In this document: piece after piece, positions 14,710-24,589 of the stretch
Numbering within the stretch: the first letter of the stretch is position 1
Layout: every line of letters begins with the position of its first letter
Origin: Acetobacter oryzoeni
GTDB taxonomy: Bacteria; Pseudomonadota; Alphaproteobacteria; Acetobacterales; Acetobacteraceae
Direction of reading: 5' to 3'
Assembly: GCF_004014775.2 (NCBI RefSeq)
Contig: NZ_CP042808.1
Location: forward strand, 868,001 to 932,000
Length of the DNA: 64,000 nucleotides
The notes under the pieces: model-generated
The model's input: only the letters and a program-made list of their open reading frames with translations
What the model was told of the DNA's origin: nothing
The model's database searches: none
Made by a program: the position numbers and the translations under genes

Positions 14710-15324
14710 ATGGAAATCGAAATCAAGACGCTAGACAACAGCAGCGCTGGTTCTGCAACGCTTCCGGACGAAATTTTCGCCGTAGCACCGCGTGCAGATG
14801 TCATGGCTCGTGTTGTGCACTGGCAGCTGGCAAAGCGCCGCGCTGGCACACACAAGGTGAAGGGCATGGGCGAAGTGTCCGGCACCACCAAAAAGCCATA
14901 TCGCCAGAAAGGCACAGGCAGCGCCCGTCAGGGTTCATTGCGTGCGCCGCAGTATCGTACCGGTGGGGCAGTGCATGGCCCGGTTGTGCGTGACCACGGT
15001 TACGATCTGCCGAAAAAAGTGCGTCGCCTTGGTCTGATCTCTGCGCTTTCTCAGAAGGCAAAAGACGGCAAGTTGATTGTGCTGCAGTCTGCTTCTGGCG
15101 TTGATAAAACCAGCGAACTGGCAAAGAAGCTGAAGTCTCTGGGTTGGACATCTGCACTGATCGTAGATGCAGCCGTGGATGAGAACTTCGGTCGTGCCGC
15201 CCGTAACCTGCCCAAGATCGACATTCTGCCGACCATTGGTGCGAATGTTTACGACATTCTGAACCACGAGGTGCTTGCTATTACGCAGGCCGGCCTTGAA
15301 GGACTGAAGGAGCGCCTGGCATGA
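14710..15324 (+). CDS. rplD: 50S ribosomal protein L4
   Basis: The 204-residue protein carries the extended loop [20 protein letters not shown] (about residues 58-77) that lines the exit tunnel. In E. coli L4 also represses its own S10 operon; that function is not evident here. Its stop overlaps the rplW start by four bases (ATGA), so translation is probably coupled. Confidence 0.98.
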   Translation: MEIEIKTLDNSSAGSATLPDEIFAVAPRADVMARVVHWQLAKRRAGTHKVKGMGEVSGTTKKPYRQKGTGSARQGSLRAPQYRTGGAVHGPVVRDHGYDLPKKVRRLGLISALSQKAKDGKLIVLQSASGVDKTSELAKKLKSLGWTSALIVDAAVDENFGRAARNLPKIDILPTIGANVYDILNHEVLAITQAGLEGLKERLA

Positions 15325-15656
15325 CGAATATTCTTGCCATTCGCAAGAAAGCCGAGCGTCTTTCCCGTGAAGCGATGTACGACATTGTGCGTACACCTGT
15401 GATCACGGAAAAAGCTACGGCGCTTTCTGAAAAGAACCAGGTTGTTTTCAAAGTGGCAATGTCCGCTACGAAGCCTGAAATCAAGGTTGCGGTGGAAACG
15501 CTGTTCGGGGTCAAGGTTGTTGGTGTCAACACCTTGGTTCAGAAGGGGAAAACCAAGCGCTTTAAAGGGCGTGTTGGGCAGCGTTCTGACGTGAAGAAGG
15601 CGTTCGTTCAGCTTGCGGAAGGTCAGTCCATTGATCTTACCGCCAAGCTGGCGTGA
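15321..15656 (+). CDS. rplW: 50S ribosomal protein L23
   Basis: The 111-residue tunnel-exit protein docks the signal recognition particle and trigger factor. The core begins [19 protein letters not shown] after an 18-residue N-terminal extension. The first ATG is favoured because it overlaps the rplD stop. The C-terminal part, [20 protein letters not shown], is typical. rplB starts 16 bases later. Confidence 0.96.
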   Translation: MTNILAIRKKAERLSREAMYDIVRTPVITEKATALSEKNQVVFKVAMSATKPEIKVAVETLFGVKVVGVNTLVQKGKTKRFKGRVGQRSDVKKAFVQLAEGQSIDLTAKLA

Positions 15657-15672
15657 CCGAAGGTAGAAATTC

Positions 15673-16503
15673 ATGGCTCTGAAGCACTTTAATCCTGTCA
15701 CGCCAAGCTTGCGTGGTACGGTGCTAGTTGATCGTGCTGACCTTTGGAAAGGTAAGCCGGTCAAACAGTTGACCGAAGGTAAAAACAAGACAGGCGGCCG
15801 TAATAATAACGGTCGTATCACTTCCCGTTTCCGTGGGGGTGGTCATAAGCAGTCTTACCGTTATGTAGACTTCAAACGTCGTAAGTTTGATGTTCTGGGT
15901 ACGGTTGAGCGTCTGGAATATGATCCGAACCGCACCGCGTTTATTGCGCTTGTGAAGTACGAAGATGGTGAGCTTGCATATATCCTGGCCCCGCAGCGTC
16001 TGAAGGTTGGTGACAATGTCATCGCTGGTGCACGCGTGGATATTAAGCCTGGTAATGCTATGCCGCTGGCTTCCATCCCGGTGGGAACGATTATCCATAA
16101 CATCGAGCTGAAGCAGGGTGCAGGCGGTAAGCTGGCACGTTCTGCTGGCACATACGCCCAGCTCGTTGGTAAGGATTCCGGCTACGCCCAGATTAAGCTG
16201 CAGTCTGGTGAGCTGCGCGTTGTTCGTGGTGAGTGCATGGCTACCGTTGGTGCTGTGTCCAACCCGGATAATATGAACCAGCATATGGGCAAGGCAGGGC
16301 GTTCCCGTTGGTTGGGTCGTCGTCCTCACAACCGTGGTGTGGTGATGAACCCCGTTGATCACCCACATGGTGGTGGTGAAGGTCGTACCTCTGGTGGCCG
16401 TCATCCGGTTACACCGTGGGGTAAGCCAACCAAAGGGTACAAAACTCGGGTCAACAAGCGGACGGACAGTCTGATTATCCGTCGTCGAAAGACCGGCAAG
16501 TAA
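15673..16503 (+). CDS. rplB: 50S ribosomal protein L2
   Basis: The 276-residue protein is one of the most conserved in the ribosome and is needed for subunit joining and peptidyl transfer. It contains [19 protein letters not shown] near residue 42 and the signature [20 protein letters not shown] near residue 224, with the conserved histidine of that loop. AAGGTAGAAATTC precedes the ATG. rpsS follows after 13 bases. Confidence 0.99.
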   Translation: MALKHFNPVTPSLRGTVLVDRADLWKGKPVKQLTEGKNKTGGRNNNGRITSRFRGGGHKQSYRYVDFKRRKFDVLGTVERLEYDPNRTAFIALVKYEDGELAYILAPQRLKVGDNVIAGARVDIKPGNAMPLASIPVGTIIHNIELKQGAGGKLARSAGTYAQLVGKDSGYAQIKLQSGELRVVRGECMATVGAVSNPDNMNQHMGKAGRSRWLGRRPHNRGVVMNPVDHPHGGGEGRTSGGRHPVTPWGKPTKGYKTRVNKRTDSLIIRRRKTGK

Positions 16504-16516
16504 GGGGCAATAGAAG

Positions 16517-16795
16517 ATGGCACGTTCCGTCTGGAAAGGCCCGTTCGTCGACGGGTATCTGCTGAATAAAGCTGAGGTATCCCGCGCGTCGGGTCGTAAC
16601 GAAGTGATCAAGATCTGGTCTCGTCGTTCTACAATTCTTCCGCAGTTCGTCGGTTTGACGTTCGGTGTTTATAACGGTCAGAAGTTTCTGCCCGTACAGG
16701 TTACGGAAAACATGGTCGGACATAAGTTCGGCGAATTTTCCCCGACCCGTACATTCCACGGGCATGGCGCTGACAAGAAGTCTAAGCGGGGCTAA
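16517..16795 (+). CDS. rpsS: 30S ribosomal protein S19
   Basis: The 92-residue head protein has the typical start [15 protein letters not shown] and the C-terminal signature [17 protein letters not shown]. Length equals the E. coli protein. It pairs with S13 at the head of the small subunit. rplV follows after six bases. Confidence 0.98.
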   Translation: MARSVWKGPFVDGYLLNKAEVSRASGRNEVIKIWSRRSTILPQFVGLTFGVYNGQKFLPVQVTENMVGHKFGEFSPTRTFHGHGADKKSKRG

Positions 16796-16801
16796 GCAGA
16801 G

Positions 16802-17212
16802 ATGAGCAAGCCGAAGCATCCGCGCACACTCGCGGAAACAGAAGCGCAGGCAGTTACGCGCAACATCCGGGTTAGCCCCCGCAAGCTGAACCTTGTGGCT
16901 GGCCTGATCCGCAACAAGCCTGCTTCCCAGGCTGTTGCAACGTTGACGTTCTCTAAGCGCCGTATCGCTCAGGAAGTGAAAAAGACGCTGGAAAGCGCAA
17001 TCGCTAACGCTGAAAACAATCACCAGCTGGACGTTGACCAGCTGGTGGTGAAGACAGCTGAAGTTGGAAAATCCATTGTCATGCGGCGTTTCCACGCCCG
17101 TGGCCGTGGGCGTTCTGCTCGCGTTGAAAAGTTTTTCAGTCACCTGAAGATTGTTGTAGCTGAACGGGCTGCTGAGCCTGAAGCAGCTTCTTCCGAACAG
17201 AAGGCGGCCTGA
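16802..17212 (+). CDS. rplV: 50S ribosomal protein L22
   Basis: The 136-residue protein has the conserved start of the L22 core, [19 protein letters not shown], and the beta-hairpin signature [22 protein letters not shown] that reaches into the exit tunnel. It has an Ala/Glu-rich C-terminal tail (about 15 residues) beyond the E. coli length of 110. Its stop lies three bases before the rpsC ATG. Confidence 0.97.
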   Translation: MSKPKHPRTLAETEAQAVTRNIRVSPRKLNLVAGLIRNKPASQAVATLTFSKRRIAQEVKKTLESAIANAENNHQLDVDQLVVKTAEVGKSIVMRRFHARGRGRSARVEKFFSHLKIVVAERAAEPEAASSEQKAA

Positions 17213-17215
17213 GGT

Positions 17216-17893
17216 ATGGGACATAAAGTCAATCCAATCGGGCTGCGGCTCGGTATCAACCGCACGTGGGATAGCCGGTGGTATGCCGATTCCGACTATT
17301 CAAAGCTGCTTCATGAAGATCTGAAGCTGCGTGCATTCCTGCGCCGCAAGCTGGTTGGCGCTGGTGTGTCTCGTGTCGTTATCGAACGTCCGGCTAAAAA
17401 GCCCCGCGTTACCATTTACGCTGCTCGTCCGGGTGTCGTGATTGGTAAGAAGGGCCAGGACATCGATGCGCTCCGTAAAGAGCTGACACGTATGGCTGGC
17501 ACGGAAGTTGCGCTGAACATTGTTGAAATCCGCAAGCCGGAAATCGATGCAACCTTGGTTGCAGAAAACATTGCTCAGCAGCTGGAACGCCGTGTGGCTT
17601 TCCGTCGTGCCATGAAGCGTGCCGTGCAGTCTGCAATGCGTCTGGGCGCTCAGGGCATTCGTATTAACTGCTCTGGTCGTCTTGGCGGTGCGGAAATCGC
17701 ACGTATCGAATGGTATCGTGAAGGTCGTGTGCCTCTGCACACCCTGCGTGCCGATATCGATTATGGCACAGCCACAGCAAAGACCACCTATGGCACTTGC
17801 GGTGTAAAAGTCTGGATCTTCAAGGGCGAAATTCTTGCTCATGATCCGATGGCTCAGGATCGCCGGGCGGCCGAACAGGCTCCTCAGCGCTGA
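17216..17893 (+). CDS. rpsC: 30S ribosomal protein S3
   Basis: The 225-residue protein begins [19 protein letters not shown]. Its KH domain is marked by [18 protein letters not shown] (near residue 74), and the C-terminal domain by [21 protein letters not shown]3 lines the mRNA entry channel. Three bases separate it from rplV and 18 from rplP. Confidence 0.98.
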   Translation: MGHKVNPIGLRLGINRTWDSRWYADSDYSKLLHEDLKLRAFLRRKLVGAGVSRVVIERPAKKPRVTIYAARPGVVIGKKGQDIDALRKELTRMAGTEVALNIVEIRKPEIDATLVAENIAQQLERRVAFRRAMKRAVQSAMRLGAQGIRINCSGRLGGAEIARIEWYREGRVPLHTLRADIDYGTATAKTTYGTCGVKVWIFKGEILAHDPMAQDRRAAEQAPQR

Positions 17894-17911
17894 GGAGAGG
17901 GATAAAACAAC

Positions 17912-18328
17912 ATGCTTTCCCCGAAGCGGACAAAATTCCGTAAAGCCCACAAAGGCCGTATCCACGGCCTTGCAAAAAGTGGCACAACGTTGAACTTCGG
18001 TACGTTTGGACTGAAGGCTCTTCAGCCGGAACGTATTACGGCACGCCAGATCGAAGCCTCTCGTCGGGCTATCACACGTGCCATGAAACGTGCAGGTCGC
18101 GTCTGGATTCGTATTTTTCCTGACCTTCCGGTCTCGACAAAACCTGCAGAAGTGCGTATGGGCTCCGGTAAGGGTTCCCCCGAATACTGGGTGGCCCGTG
18201 TGAAGCCAGGTCGCATTCTGTTCGAGATCGAAGGTGTGCCCCCTGAACTGGCGCGTGAAGCGCTGGCTCTGGGTGCAGCAAAACTGCCGATCAAGACAAA
18301 GTTTGTGACCCGAATTGGAGATGCGTGA
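17912..18328 (+). CDS. rplP: 50S ribosomal protein L16
   Basis: The 138-residue protein begins [19 protein letters not shown] and carries [20 protein letters not shown] around residues 77-96. L16 helps position tRNA in the A site. GGAGAGGGATAA lies before the ATG. The stop codon is one base from the rpmC start. Confidence 0.98.
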   Translation: MLSPKRTKFRKAHKGRIHGLAKSGTTLNFGTFGLKALQPERITARQIEASRRAITRAMKRAGRVWIRIFPDLPVSTKPAEVRMGSGKGSPEYWVARVKPGRILFEIEGVPPELAREALALGAAKLPIKTKFVTRIGDA

Positions 18329-18329
18329 G

Positions 18330-18566
18330 ATGGTAAAGGCAACTAAGCCAGCCGATTTGCGCGCCAAGACTCCAGACGAGCTTGAAGCTCGTCTGGTTGA
18401 ATTGAAGCGTGAGCAGCTTAATCTGCGTTTCCAGCAGGCCACGGGTCAGACTGAAGCGCAGAGCCGTATGCGTGCGGTGCGTCGTGAGATTGCACGGATC
18501 AAGACGATTGCGGTGCAAAATGCAAAGACTGCAGCAGGTGCAAAAACATCTGCTGCCAATGCCTGA
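18330..18566 (+). CDS. rpmC: 50S ribosomal protein L29
   Basis: The 78-residue tunnel-exit protein has the family core ELKREQLNLRFQQATGQ and VRREIARIKT, followed by a roughly 15-residue Ala/Lys-rich tail. Several in-frame starts exist (TTG 18315, ATG 18321, ATG 18330). I chose 18330 because GGAG at 18317-18320 has the best spacing and the product then starts just before the conserved helix. It follows rplP almost without a gap. Confidence 0.93.
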   Translation: MVKATKPADLRAKTPDELEARLVELKREQLNLRFQQATGQTEAQSRMRAVRREIARIKTIAVQNAKTAAGAKTSAANA

Positions 18567-18579
18567 GGAGAGTTAGCCG

Positions 18580-18849
18580 ATGCCAAGGCGCGTCCTGACC
18601 GGGCGTGTGACCAGCGATAAGATGGACAAGACCGTTACGGTTCTTGTCGATCGTCGCGTCATGCATCCGCTCTATAAGAAGTTCATTCGTCGCTCTAAAA
18701 AATATGCGGCGCATGATGAAGAAAATATCTGCAAGGTTGGTGACTCCGTGCGGATTGTTGAATGTCCGCCTATTTCACGCCGCAAGACGTGGACTGTGAT
18801 TTCCCGCAACGGCGAAGTCGTTGGTGCGGAAGCCGGTGCATCGGCTTAA
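18580..18849 (+). CDS. rpsQ: 30S ribosomal protein S17
   Basis: The 89-residue protein has the expected start [20 protein letters not shown] and the signature [15 protein letters not shown]. It binds 16S rRNA early in assembly. GAGGAG lies upstream of the ATG. The gene sits in the usual rpmC-rpsQ-rplN order. Confidence 0.98.
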   Translation: MPRRVLTGRVTSDKMDKTVTVLVDRRVMHPLYKKFIRRSKKYAAHDEENICKVGDSVRIVECPPISRRKTWTVISRNGEVVGAEAGASA

Positions 18850-18867
18850 CGTAAGGATATTTAGGTT

Positions 18868-19236
18868 ATGATCCATCCCGAGACCAACCTTGACGTAGCC
18901 GATAATTCCGGTGCGCGTCAGGTGCAGTGCATCAAGGTGCTGGGCGGCTCCAAGCGGAAGTCCGCCTCGGTCGGCGACGTGATCGTCGTTTCCGTTAAAG
19001 AAGCTATCCCCCGCGGGAAAGTGAAGAAGGGCGACGTTCACCAGGCTGTTATTGTGCGGACTTCCTATCCAGTCCGTCGGCCTGATGGTAGCGCTATCCG
19101 TTTCGATAAAAACGCAGCCGTGCTGATTAACAAACAGCAGGAACCGATTGGTACGCGTATTTTTGGACCGGTTGTGCGTGAATTGCGTGCGAAGAAGTTC
19201 ATGAAGATCATCTCTCTCGCGCCGGAGGTGTTGTAA
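18868..19236 (+). CDS. rplN: 50S ribosomal protein L14
   Basis: The 122-residue protein has the standard length. It starts [20 protein letters not shown] and ends in the conserved block [21 protein letters not shown]14 forms part of the subunit interface. Its stop overlaps the rplX start by one base (TAATG), indicating coupled translation. Confidence 0.99.
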   Translation: MIHPETNLDVADNSGARQVQCIKVLGGSKRKSASVGDVIVVSVKEAIPRGKVKKGDVHQAVIVRTSYPVRRPDGSAIRFDKNAAVLINKQQEPIGTRIFGPVVRELRAKKFMKIISLAPEVL

Positions 19237-19556
19237 TGGCTGCCCGTATTAAAAAAGGCGATACGGTTGTCGTCATCAGCGGTTCCTCCAAGGGGACGCA
19301 GGGGGAAGTTCTGGAGGTTCGTCCTTCCGAAAACCGTGCAGTTGTGCGTGGTGTGGCGCTGATCAAGCGTCATCAACGTGCGCGTCGTATGGGTGAAGAA
19401 AGCGGGATTATCACCCGTGAAGCACCTATTCACCTTTCTAACCTGAAGCTGATTGACCCGGTCTCTAAAAAACCAACACGCGTTGGTTTCCGAGTGCTGG
19501 AAAACGGCAAAAAAGTTCGCATCGCTAAGGCGACCGGCGAAGCTATTGAAGGTTGA
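19236..19556 (+). CDS. rplX: 50S ribosomal protein L24
   Basis: The 106-residue assembly-initiator protein shows the KOW motif at its N-terminus ([20 protein letters not shown]) and the later block [20 protein letters not shown]. The ATG overlaps the rplN stop. GGAGG lies at 19223-19227. rplE follows ten bases downstream. Confidence 0.98.
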   Translation: MAARIKKGDTVVVISGSSKGTQGEVLEVRPSENRAVVRGVALIKRHQRARRMGEESGIITREAPIHLSNLKLIDPVSKKPTRVGFRVLENGKKVRIAKATGEAIEG

Positions 19557-19566
19557 GGGGCTACGA

Positions 19567-20136
19567 ATGAGTGCGAAACAGGAAGGTCGTTCCCTGCCGC
19601 GCCTTCAGCAGCGGTATGAAAGCGAACTGCGTGCCAACCTGCGTAAGCAGTTTGGTTACAAAAACGAAATGCAGGTGCCTCACCTTGAAAAAATCGTCCT
19701 GAACATGGGCGTGGGTGAAGCTGCTGGCGATCAGAAGAAGCTGGATGCTGCTGTTGCAGAAATGGCTCTTATTGCTGGTCAGAAGCCTGTTAAAACTGTA
19801 GCGAAAAAAGCTATTGCGGGCTTCAAGATCCGTGAAGGTCTGCCGATTGGCTGTAAGGTCACTCTGCGCCGTGCACGGATGTATGAATTCCTTGATCGTC
19901 TGGTAACCATTGCTATGCCACGCATCCGCGATTTCCGCGGTCTGCCAGCAACCAAAGGTTTTGACGGTCGTGGTAACTTTGCTCTGGGTTTGAAAGAACA
20001 GATCATCTTTCCTGAAATCGAATACGATAAGGTAGATGAAATCCGCGGCATGGACGTGGTGTTCGTAACCAGCGCAAAAACAGATGCAGAAGCCAAGGCC
20101 CTGCTTAAGGCGTTTGATCTTCCCTTCCTGGGATGA
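19567..20136 (+). CDS. rplE: 50S ribosomal protein L5
   Basis: The 189-residue protein, read from the ATG at 19567, begins [18 protein letters not shown]; a longer in-frame reading would run back into rplX and is rejected. The conserved segments [20 protein letters not shown] and [20 protein letters not shown] are present. L5 binds 5S rRNA and contacts the P-site tRNA. GAGGGGCTACGA precedes the ATG. An 80-base spacer follows. Confidence 0.97.
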   Translation: MSAKQEGRSLPRLQQRYESELRANLRKQFGYKNEMQVPHLEKIVLNMGVGEAAGDQKKLDAAVAEMALIAGQKPVKTVAKKAIAGFKIREGLPIGCKVTLRRARMYEFLDRLVTIAMPRIRDFRGLPATKGFDGRGNFALGLKEQIIFPEIEYDKVDEIRGMDVVFVTSAKTDAEAKALLKAFDLPFLG

Positions 20137-20216
20137 TACAGACCCTTCTGGGTGTTTTAATGTGTGATCTTGGAAAACCGTCGAAGGTTTTCGAAGGGTT
20201 CCGGAGGTAATGTTGT

Positions 20217-20522
20217 ATGGCTAAGACTTCTGCCATTCTGCGTAACGCAAAGCGCGCGCGCATGGCGGCACGGGATAAAGAGAAGCGGGTAGCTCTCAAA
20301 AATATCGTTATGGATCGTTCTCTTCCCGTGGAGGATCGGTTTGATGCGTCTTTGAAGCTGGCTGAACTGCCGCGCAATGGTTCGCGCGTGCGGGTTCGTC
20401 TGCGTTGCAAACTGACAGGTCGTTCTCGCGGTAACTACCGCAAGTTTGAACTGTGCCGTATTGCTTTCCGTGATCTGGCATCTGAAGGCCAGATTCCGGG
20501 CGTGGTTAAAGCAAGCTGGTAA
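20217..20522 (+). CDS. rpsN: 30S ribosomal protein S14 (zinc-free form)
   Basis: The 101-residue protein is the long form without the zinc-binding CxxC pairs, as in E. coli. It contains [19 protein letters not shown] and ends [15 protein letters not shown] (here [17 protein letters not shown]). AGGTAATGTTGT precedes the ATG, with CCGGAGG further up. rpsH follows after nine bases. Confidence 0.97.
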   Translation: MAKTSAILRNAKRARMAARDKEKRVALKNIVMDRSLPVEDRFDASLKLAELPRNGSRVRVRLRCKLTGRSRGNYRKFELCRIAFRDLASEGQIPGVVKASW

Positions 20523-20531
20523 GGGCGCGAG

Positions 20532-20930
20532 ATGTCACTTTCTGATCCTTTGGGTGATATGCTCACCCGTATTCGTAATGCTCAGCGTGCGCGTCACAAT
20601 GCTTGTGTTGCTCCGGCTTCTAAGCTGCGCGTGAGTGTTCTGGAAGCTCTGCAGCGTGAAGGCTACATTCGTGGCTATAAGCGTGAAGACGTCCGTAAGG
20701 GTATTGCTCAGCTTCATATTGAACTGAAATACACTGACGGTGAGCCGGTTATTCGCGAAATTCAGCGCGTTTCACGCCCTGGTCGTCGCGTATATTCCAA
20801 AATTAAAGAACTTCCTCGTGTTTGTGCAGGTCTGGGTGTTTCCATCCTTTCCACGCCGCGCGGTGTTCTTTCCGATGTTGAGGCTCGTGCTGCCAATGTT
20901 GGCGGTGAAGTCCTCTGCCGTGTTTTCTAA
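20532..20930 (+). CDS. rpsH: 30S ribosomal protein S8
   Basis: The 132-residue protein begins [19 protein letters not shown] and has the C-terminal signature [20 protein letters not shown]. In E. coli S8 represses the spc operon by binding mRNA near rplE; no such site was identified here. AAGGAGGGG lies just downstream and serves rplF. Confidence 0.98.
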   Translation: MSLSDPLGDMLTRIRNAQRARHNACVAPASKLRVSVLEALQREGYIRGYKREDVRKGIAQLHIELKYTDGEPVIREIQRVSRPGRRVYSKIKELPRVCAGLGVSILSTPRGVLSDVEARAANVGGEVLCRVF

Positions 20931-20940
20931 GGAGGGGTAA

Positions 20941-21474
20941 ATGTCACGCGTAGGCAAGTATCCTGTTGAAGTGCCGGCAGGGGTAACCATTGCTATTGCA
21001 GATGGTGTTCTGAAGGCCAAAGGGAAGTTGGGGGAGTTGGCTCTGCCACTTTCTTCACACGTTTCCGTTGATGTGCAGGATGGTAAGGTTGTTGTGCAGC
21101 CAGTGGGCACCGCTGCTCAGGCTCGCATGATGTGGGGTACAACACGTGCCCTGATCGCAACGGCTGTTAAAGGGGTTTCGGAAGGTTTTTCCAAGGCTCT
21201 GGAAATTAACGGCACAGGTTACCGTGCAGCTGTGCAGGGTTCCAATCTGGTGATGAACCTTGGGTTCTCCCATGATGTTGTGTATCCGATTCCTGCGGGC
21301 ATCAAGATTTCTACGCCGCGTCCGACGGCTATTGTGGTGGAAGGGATCGATAAGCAGCGGGTTGGGCAGGTTGCCCTTGATATCCGCAGCTTCCGTAAGC
21401 CTGAACCTTACAAGGGCAAAGGTGTTCGGTACGAAACGGAAACCATTCGTCGTAAGGAAGGCAAGAAGAAATAA
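20941..21474 (+). CDS. rplF: 50S ribosomal protein L6
   Basis: The 177-residue protein equals the E. coli length. It begins [21 protein letters not shown] and has the C-terminal signature [15 protein letters not shown] strong ribosome binding site, AAGGAGGGG, precedes it. Its stop overlaps rplR by one base (TAATG). Confidence 0.98.
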   Translation: MSRVGKYPVEVPAGVTIAIADGVLKAKGKLGELALPLSSHVSVDVQDGKVVVQPVGTAAQARMMWGTTRALIATAVKGVSEGFSKALEINGTGYRAAVQGSNLVMNLGFSHDVVYPIPAGIKISTPRPTAIVVEGIDKQRVGQVALDIRSFRKPEPYKGKGVRYETETIRRKEGKKK

Positions 21475-21836
21475 TGAGCACTCAGCAGGAATTGCGGAAC
21501 CGCCGTCGGGCGCGTCTCCGTTTTCAGCTGCGCCGCAAGGCAGGTGGGCGCCCGCGTCTGTCTGTTTTCCGGTCTGGCAAGAACATTTATGCTCAGGTGA
21601 TCGACGATGCGCAGGGCCGTACTCTGGCCTCAGCGTCCTCCTTGGATAAGGAGCTGCGGACGGATCTGAAAAAAGGTTCCACGCAGGAAAGCGCTGGCGC
21701 TGTCGGTAAGCTGGTTGCACAGCGCGCCGTTGCTGCAGGTGTATCTCAGGTCGTGTTCGACAGGGGGTCTTATCTTTATCACGGGCGCGTCAAGGCCCTG
21801 GCAGAGGCGGCCCGTGAGGGCGGTCTCTCCTTCTGA
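21474..21836 (+). CDS. rplR: 50S ribosomal protein L18
   Basis: The 120-residue 5S rRNA-binding protein has [20 protein letters not shown] and ends in the family-typical [20 protein letters not shown] stretch followed by GLSF. Its ATG overlaps the rplF stop codon. rpsE follows after 15 bases. Confidence 0.98.
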   Translation: MSTQQELRNRRRARLRFQLRRKAGGRPRLSVFRSGKNIYAQVIDDAQGRTLASASSLDKELRTDLKKGSTQESAGAVGKLVAQRAVAAGVSQVVFDRGSYLYHGRVKALAEAAREGGLSF

Positions 21837-21851
21837 GGAAAGGATCACGGA

Positions 21852-22427
21852 ATGGCTCGTGAACCAAGAGAAGGCGGTCGAGGCGGCCGTGAGCGTGAGC
21901 GCGAAGGGGATGAACTGGTTGACAAGCTGGTAACCATCAATCGCGTTGCGAAAGTGGTTAAGGGTGGTCGTCGGTTTGCTTTCGCTGCTCTGGTTGTCGT
22001 TGGTGACCAGAAGGGGCGTGTTGGCTACGGTGCAGGTAAGGCCCGCGAAGTTCCTGAAGCAATTCGTAAGGCTACGGAACGTGCCAAGCGCGGCATGATT
22101 CGTGTCCCTATGAAGGAAGGCCGTACGCTGCATCATGATGTTGCTGGTCACTTCGGTGCTGGTAAAGTTGTGCTGCGGTCAGCTGAAGCCGGGACAGGGA
22201 TCATCGCTGGTGGTCCGATGCGTGCCGTGTTCGAAAGCCTTGGCATTAACGATGTTGTTGCGAAGTCTCTGGGCACCCGGAATCCGCACAACATGGTTAA
22301 GGCAACTTTCGATGCGCTGGCACGTTGTGCAAGCCCACGTTCTGTAGCTAGCCGTCGCGGTAAGAAGGTTGCTGAAATCTTCGGTAAGCGTGAACAGGCT
22401 GTTGCTGCGGAGGCCGCTGATGTCTGA
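21852..22427 (+). CDS. rpsE: 30S ribosomal protein S5
   Basis: The 191-residue protein has an Arg/Glu/Gly-rich N-terminal extension (about 22 residues) of the alphaproteobacterial kind. The core follows, with [19 protein letters not shown] and [21 protein letters not shown]5 contributes to decoding accuracy and mRNA helicase activity. AGGAAAGGATCAC lies before the ATG. Its last codons overlap the rpmD start by eight bases. Confidence 0.98.
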   Translation: MAREPREGGRGGREREREGDELVDKLVTINRVAKVVKGGRRFAFAALVVVGDQKGRVGYGAGKAREVPEAIRKATERAKRGMIRVPMKEGRTLHHDVAGHFGAGKVVLRSAEAGTGIIAGGPMRAVFESLGINDVVAKSLGTRNPHNMVKATFDALARCASPRSVASRRGKKVAEIFGKREQAVAAEAADV

Positions 22428-22605
22428 TAAAAAAACCTTTAAGGTTGTGCAGATTGCGTCCGGTAACGGACGTAAGCCTGGGCAGCAGGCAACTTTGATC
22501 GGTCTGGGTCTGAATAAGATTGGCCGTGAACGCGTTCTGGAAGATACTCCGTCTGTTCGGGGTATGGTACGCAAAGTGGCCCACCTGGTGAAGGTGGAGG
22601 ATTGA
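22420..22605 (+). CDS. rpmD: 50S ribosomal protein L30
   Basis: The 61-residue protein has the usual length. The ATG at 22420 follows GCGGAGG (22407-22413) and gives [20 protein letters not shown]; a longer in-frame reading would lie inside rpsE. The core motif [19 protein letters not shown] is typical. It overlaps rpsE by eight bases and is one base from rplO. Confidence 0.96.
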   Translation: MSDKKTFKVVQIASGNGRKPGQQATLIGLGLNKIGRERVLEDTPSVRGMVRKVAHLVKVED

Positions 22606-22606
22606 A

Positions 22607-23095
22607 ATGAAGCTGAACGAACTTCGTGATAACGAAGGTTCCCGTTACCGGAAAAAGCGTCTTGGGCGCGGTATTGGTTCCGGTAAGGGTAAGACGTCTG
22701 GTAGGGGTGTAAAAGGCCAGAAGGCTCGTGAAGGGGTTTCTCTGAACGGGTTTGAAGGTGGTCAGCTTCCTATCTATCGTCGTCTGCCGAAGCGTGGTTT
22801 CAAAAACATCTTCCGTAAGGTTTACGCTCCCGTAAATCTTGGCGCGGTGGAAAAAGCCTTGGCTGACGGCAAACTGGCAGCAGGCGCAGCTGTTACTGAA
22901 GAAGCTTTGAAAAAAGCTGGTCTGGTTGGCACTGGCAAATATGCTGGCGTGCGCATTCTGGCCGAAGGTGAGCTGACAAAAGCTGTTACGTTTGAAGTCT
23001 CTGGTGCATCAGCTTCTGCTGTTGCGGCAGTAGAAAAAGCCGGAGGTAGTGTTAAGCTGCTGCAGCCAAAAGCTGCTGAAGCCAGCGCTTCCTGA
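22607..23095 (+). CDS. rplO: 50S ribosomal protein L15
   Basis: The 162-residue protein starts [20 protein letters not shown] and has the Gly-rich rRNA-binding segment [20 protein letters not shown], then the globular domain and an Ala-rich C-terminus. It assembles late in the large subunit. A strong terminator-like hairpin begins nine bases after the stop, which is unusual before secY. Confidence 0.98.
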   Translation: MKLNELRDNEGSRYRKKRLGRGIGSGKGKTSGRGVKGQKAREGVSLNGFEGGQLPIYRRLPKRGFKNIFRKVYAPVNLGAVEKALADGKLAAGAAVTEEALKKAGLVGTGKYAGVRILAEGELTKAVTFEVSGASASAVAAVEKAGGSVKLLQPKAAEASAS

Positions 23096-23103
23096 TGTTG
23101 CAA

Positions 23104-23135
23104 AAAGGAGAGCAGTGTTTGCACTGTTCTCCTTT
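23104..23135 (+). terminator. terminator-like hairpin between rplO and secY
   Basis: The 14-base arm 23104-23117 pairs with 23122-23135 around a TTTG loop, with a single G-U pair. The 3' arm ends in CCTTT and is followed by CTTGTTCCTT. This should reduce transcription into secY-adk unless antiterminated. A second nested hairpin, 23182-23209 (CAGCG/CGCTG outside, CCAC/GTGG inside), lies just before the secY start. Confidence 0.7.
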
Positions 23136-23230
23136 CTTGTTCCTTCTCAGAATGTTGTCTGAATTTTTCAGGCGATTGTGCCAGCGTCTCCACAGCCGTG
23201 GTGGCGCTGTTTGTATGAAAGGACGGATGC

Positions 23231-24589
23231 ATGGCTTCCGCGGCCGAACAACTGGCTGCCAACTTTAATGTAGGCTCTTTTGCCAAAGCGACTGAACTTA
23301 AAAAGCGAATTTGGTTTACACTGGGTGCGCTGATTGTTTACCGCTTGGGCACATACATCCCGGTTCCGGGGGTAGATGCCACAGTTATGGGGCAGCTTCT
23401 GGCGCAGCATCAGGGTGGCATTCTGGGCATGTTCAACATGTTCACGGGGGGTGCGCTTGGGCGTATGACCGTGTTCGCACTGAACATTATGCCATATATC
23501 TCTGCGTCTATTATTGTGCAGCTTATGTCTACTGCTGTGCCTTCTCTTGAGGCTCTCAAGAAAGAAGGTGAACAGGGGCGTAAAAAGCTTAATCAGTACA
23601 CACGTTACCTCACTGTTCTTATCGCGCTGTTTCAGGCGTATGGGATAGCTGTGGGGCTGGAGAACGTGCACAGCGCTGCTGGCGCTGCTGTTGTTCATCC
23701 AGGCATGTTCTTTTTGCTTTCATGCGTTACCACGCTTGTTGGCGGAACCATGTTTCTGATGTGGCTGGGTGAGCAGATTACCGCGCGCGGCGTGGGGAAT
23801 GGCATTTCGCTCATTATCTTTGCTGGTATTGTGGCCAACCTGCCGCATGCACTGGCAAGCCTCTTTCAGCTTGGTTACACGGGCGCACTTTCACCGTTTT
23901 TTGTGCTGCTTTTCTTGGTTCTTGCAGCGCTTACCATCATGTTCATTGTGTTCATGGAACAGGCACAGCGTCGGGTTGTTATCCAGTATCCAAAGCGCCA
24001 GATGGGGCAGCGGATGTTTGGGGGTGACACAACCCATATGCCACTGAAAGTGAATACGGCGGGTGTTATCCCACCGATTTTTGCCTCTTCAGTGTTGCTG
24101 ATTCCGGTTACGATTGCTGGCTTTATGAACGGCAAATCACTGCCGGGCTGGCTTTCATTTCTGGGGCAGGAACTTGGGCAAGGGCAGCCGTTGTATATGC
24201 TGTTCTATGCTGCCATGATCGTGTTTTTCTCATATTTCTATGCGGCCGTTACCTTCAATCCGACGGAAACAGCCGATAATCTGAGAAAGCAGGGTGGGTT
24301 TATTCCTGGTGTGCGCCCTGGTGCGTCTACGGCGTCGTACTTTGATAAAATTCTCACCCGCCTGACCACGATTGGTGCGGCGTATATGGTGGCAGTCTGT
24401 CTGTTGCCTCAGATCCTGATCAGCCATTACAACGTACCGTTCTATTTTGGCGGAACGAGTCTGATTATTATTGTGTCTGTAACCATTGATACGGTCACAC
24501 AAATTCAGTCTCATCTGGTGGCGCACCAGTATCAGGGGCTTATGCGTAAATCACGCGGCGGCAGGAAGCAGAGGATCATCAGACGATGA
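23231..24589 (+). CDS. secY: protein translocase subunit SecY
   Basis: The 452-residue inner-membrane channel of the Sec translocon shows ten hydrophobic segments. The N-terminal RIWFTLGALIVYRLGTYIPV and plug-region GRMTVFALNIMPYISASIIV are conserved, as is the cytoplasmic loop PKRQMGQRMFGG. It works with SecE, SecG and SecA or the ribosome. AAAGGACGGATGC precedes the ATG. The stop overlaps adk by four bases. Confidence 0.98.
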   Translation: MASAAEQLAANFNVGSFAKATELKKRIWFTLGALIVYRLGTYIPVPGVDATVMGQLLAQHQGGILGMFNMFTGGALGRMTVFALNIMPYISASIIVQLMSTAVPSLEALKKEGEQGRKKLNQYTRYLTVLIALFQAYGIAVGLENVHSAAGAAVVHPGMFFLLSCVTTLVGGTMFLMWLGEQITARGVGNGISLIIFAGIVANLPHALASLFQLGYTGALSPFFVLLFLVLAALTIMFIVFMEQAQRRVVIQYPKRQMGQRMFGGDTTHMPLKVNTAGVIPPIFASSVLLIPVTIAGFMNGKSLPGWLSFLGQELGQGQPLYMLFYAAMIVFFSYFYAAVTFNPTETADNLRKQGGFIPGVRPGASTASYFDKILTRLTTIGAAYMVAVCLLPQILISHYNVPFYFGGTSLIIIVSVTIDTVTQIQSHLVAHQYQGLMRKSRGGRKQRIIRR

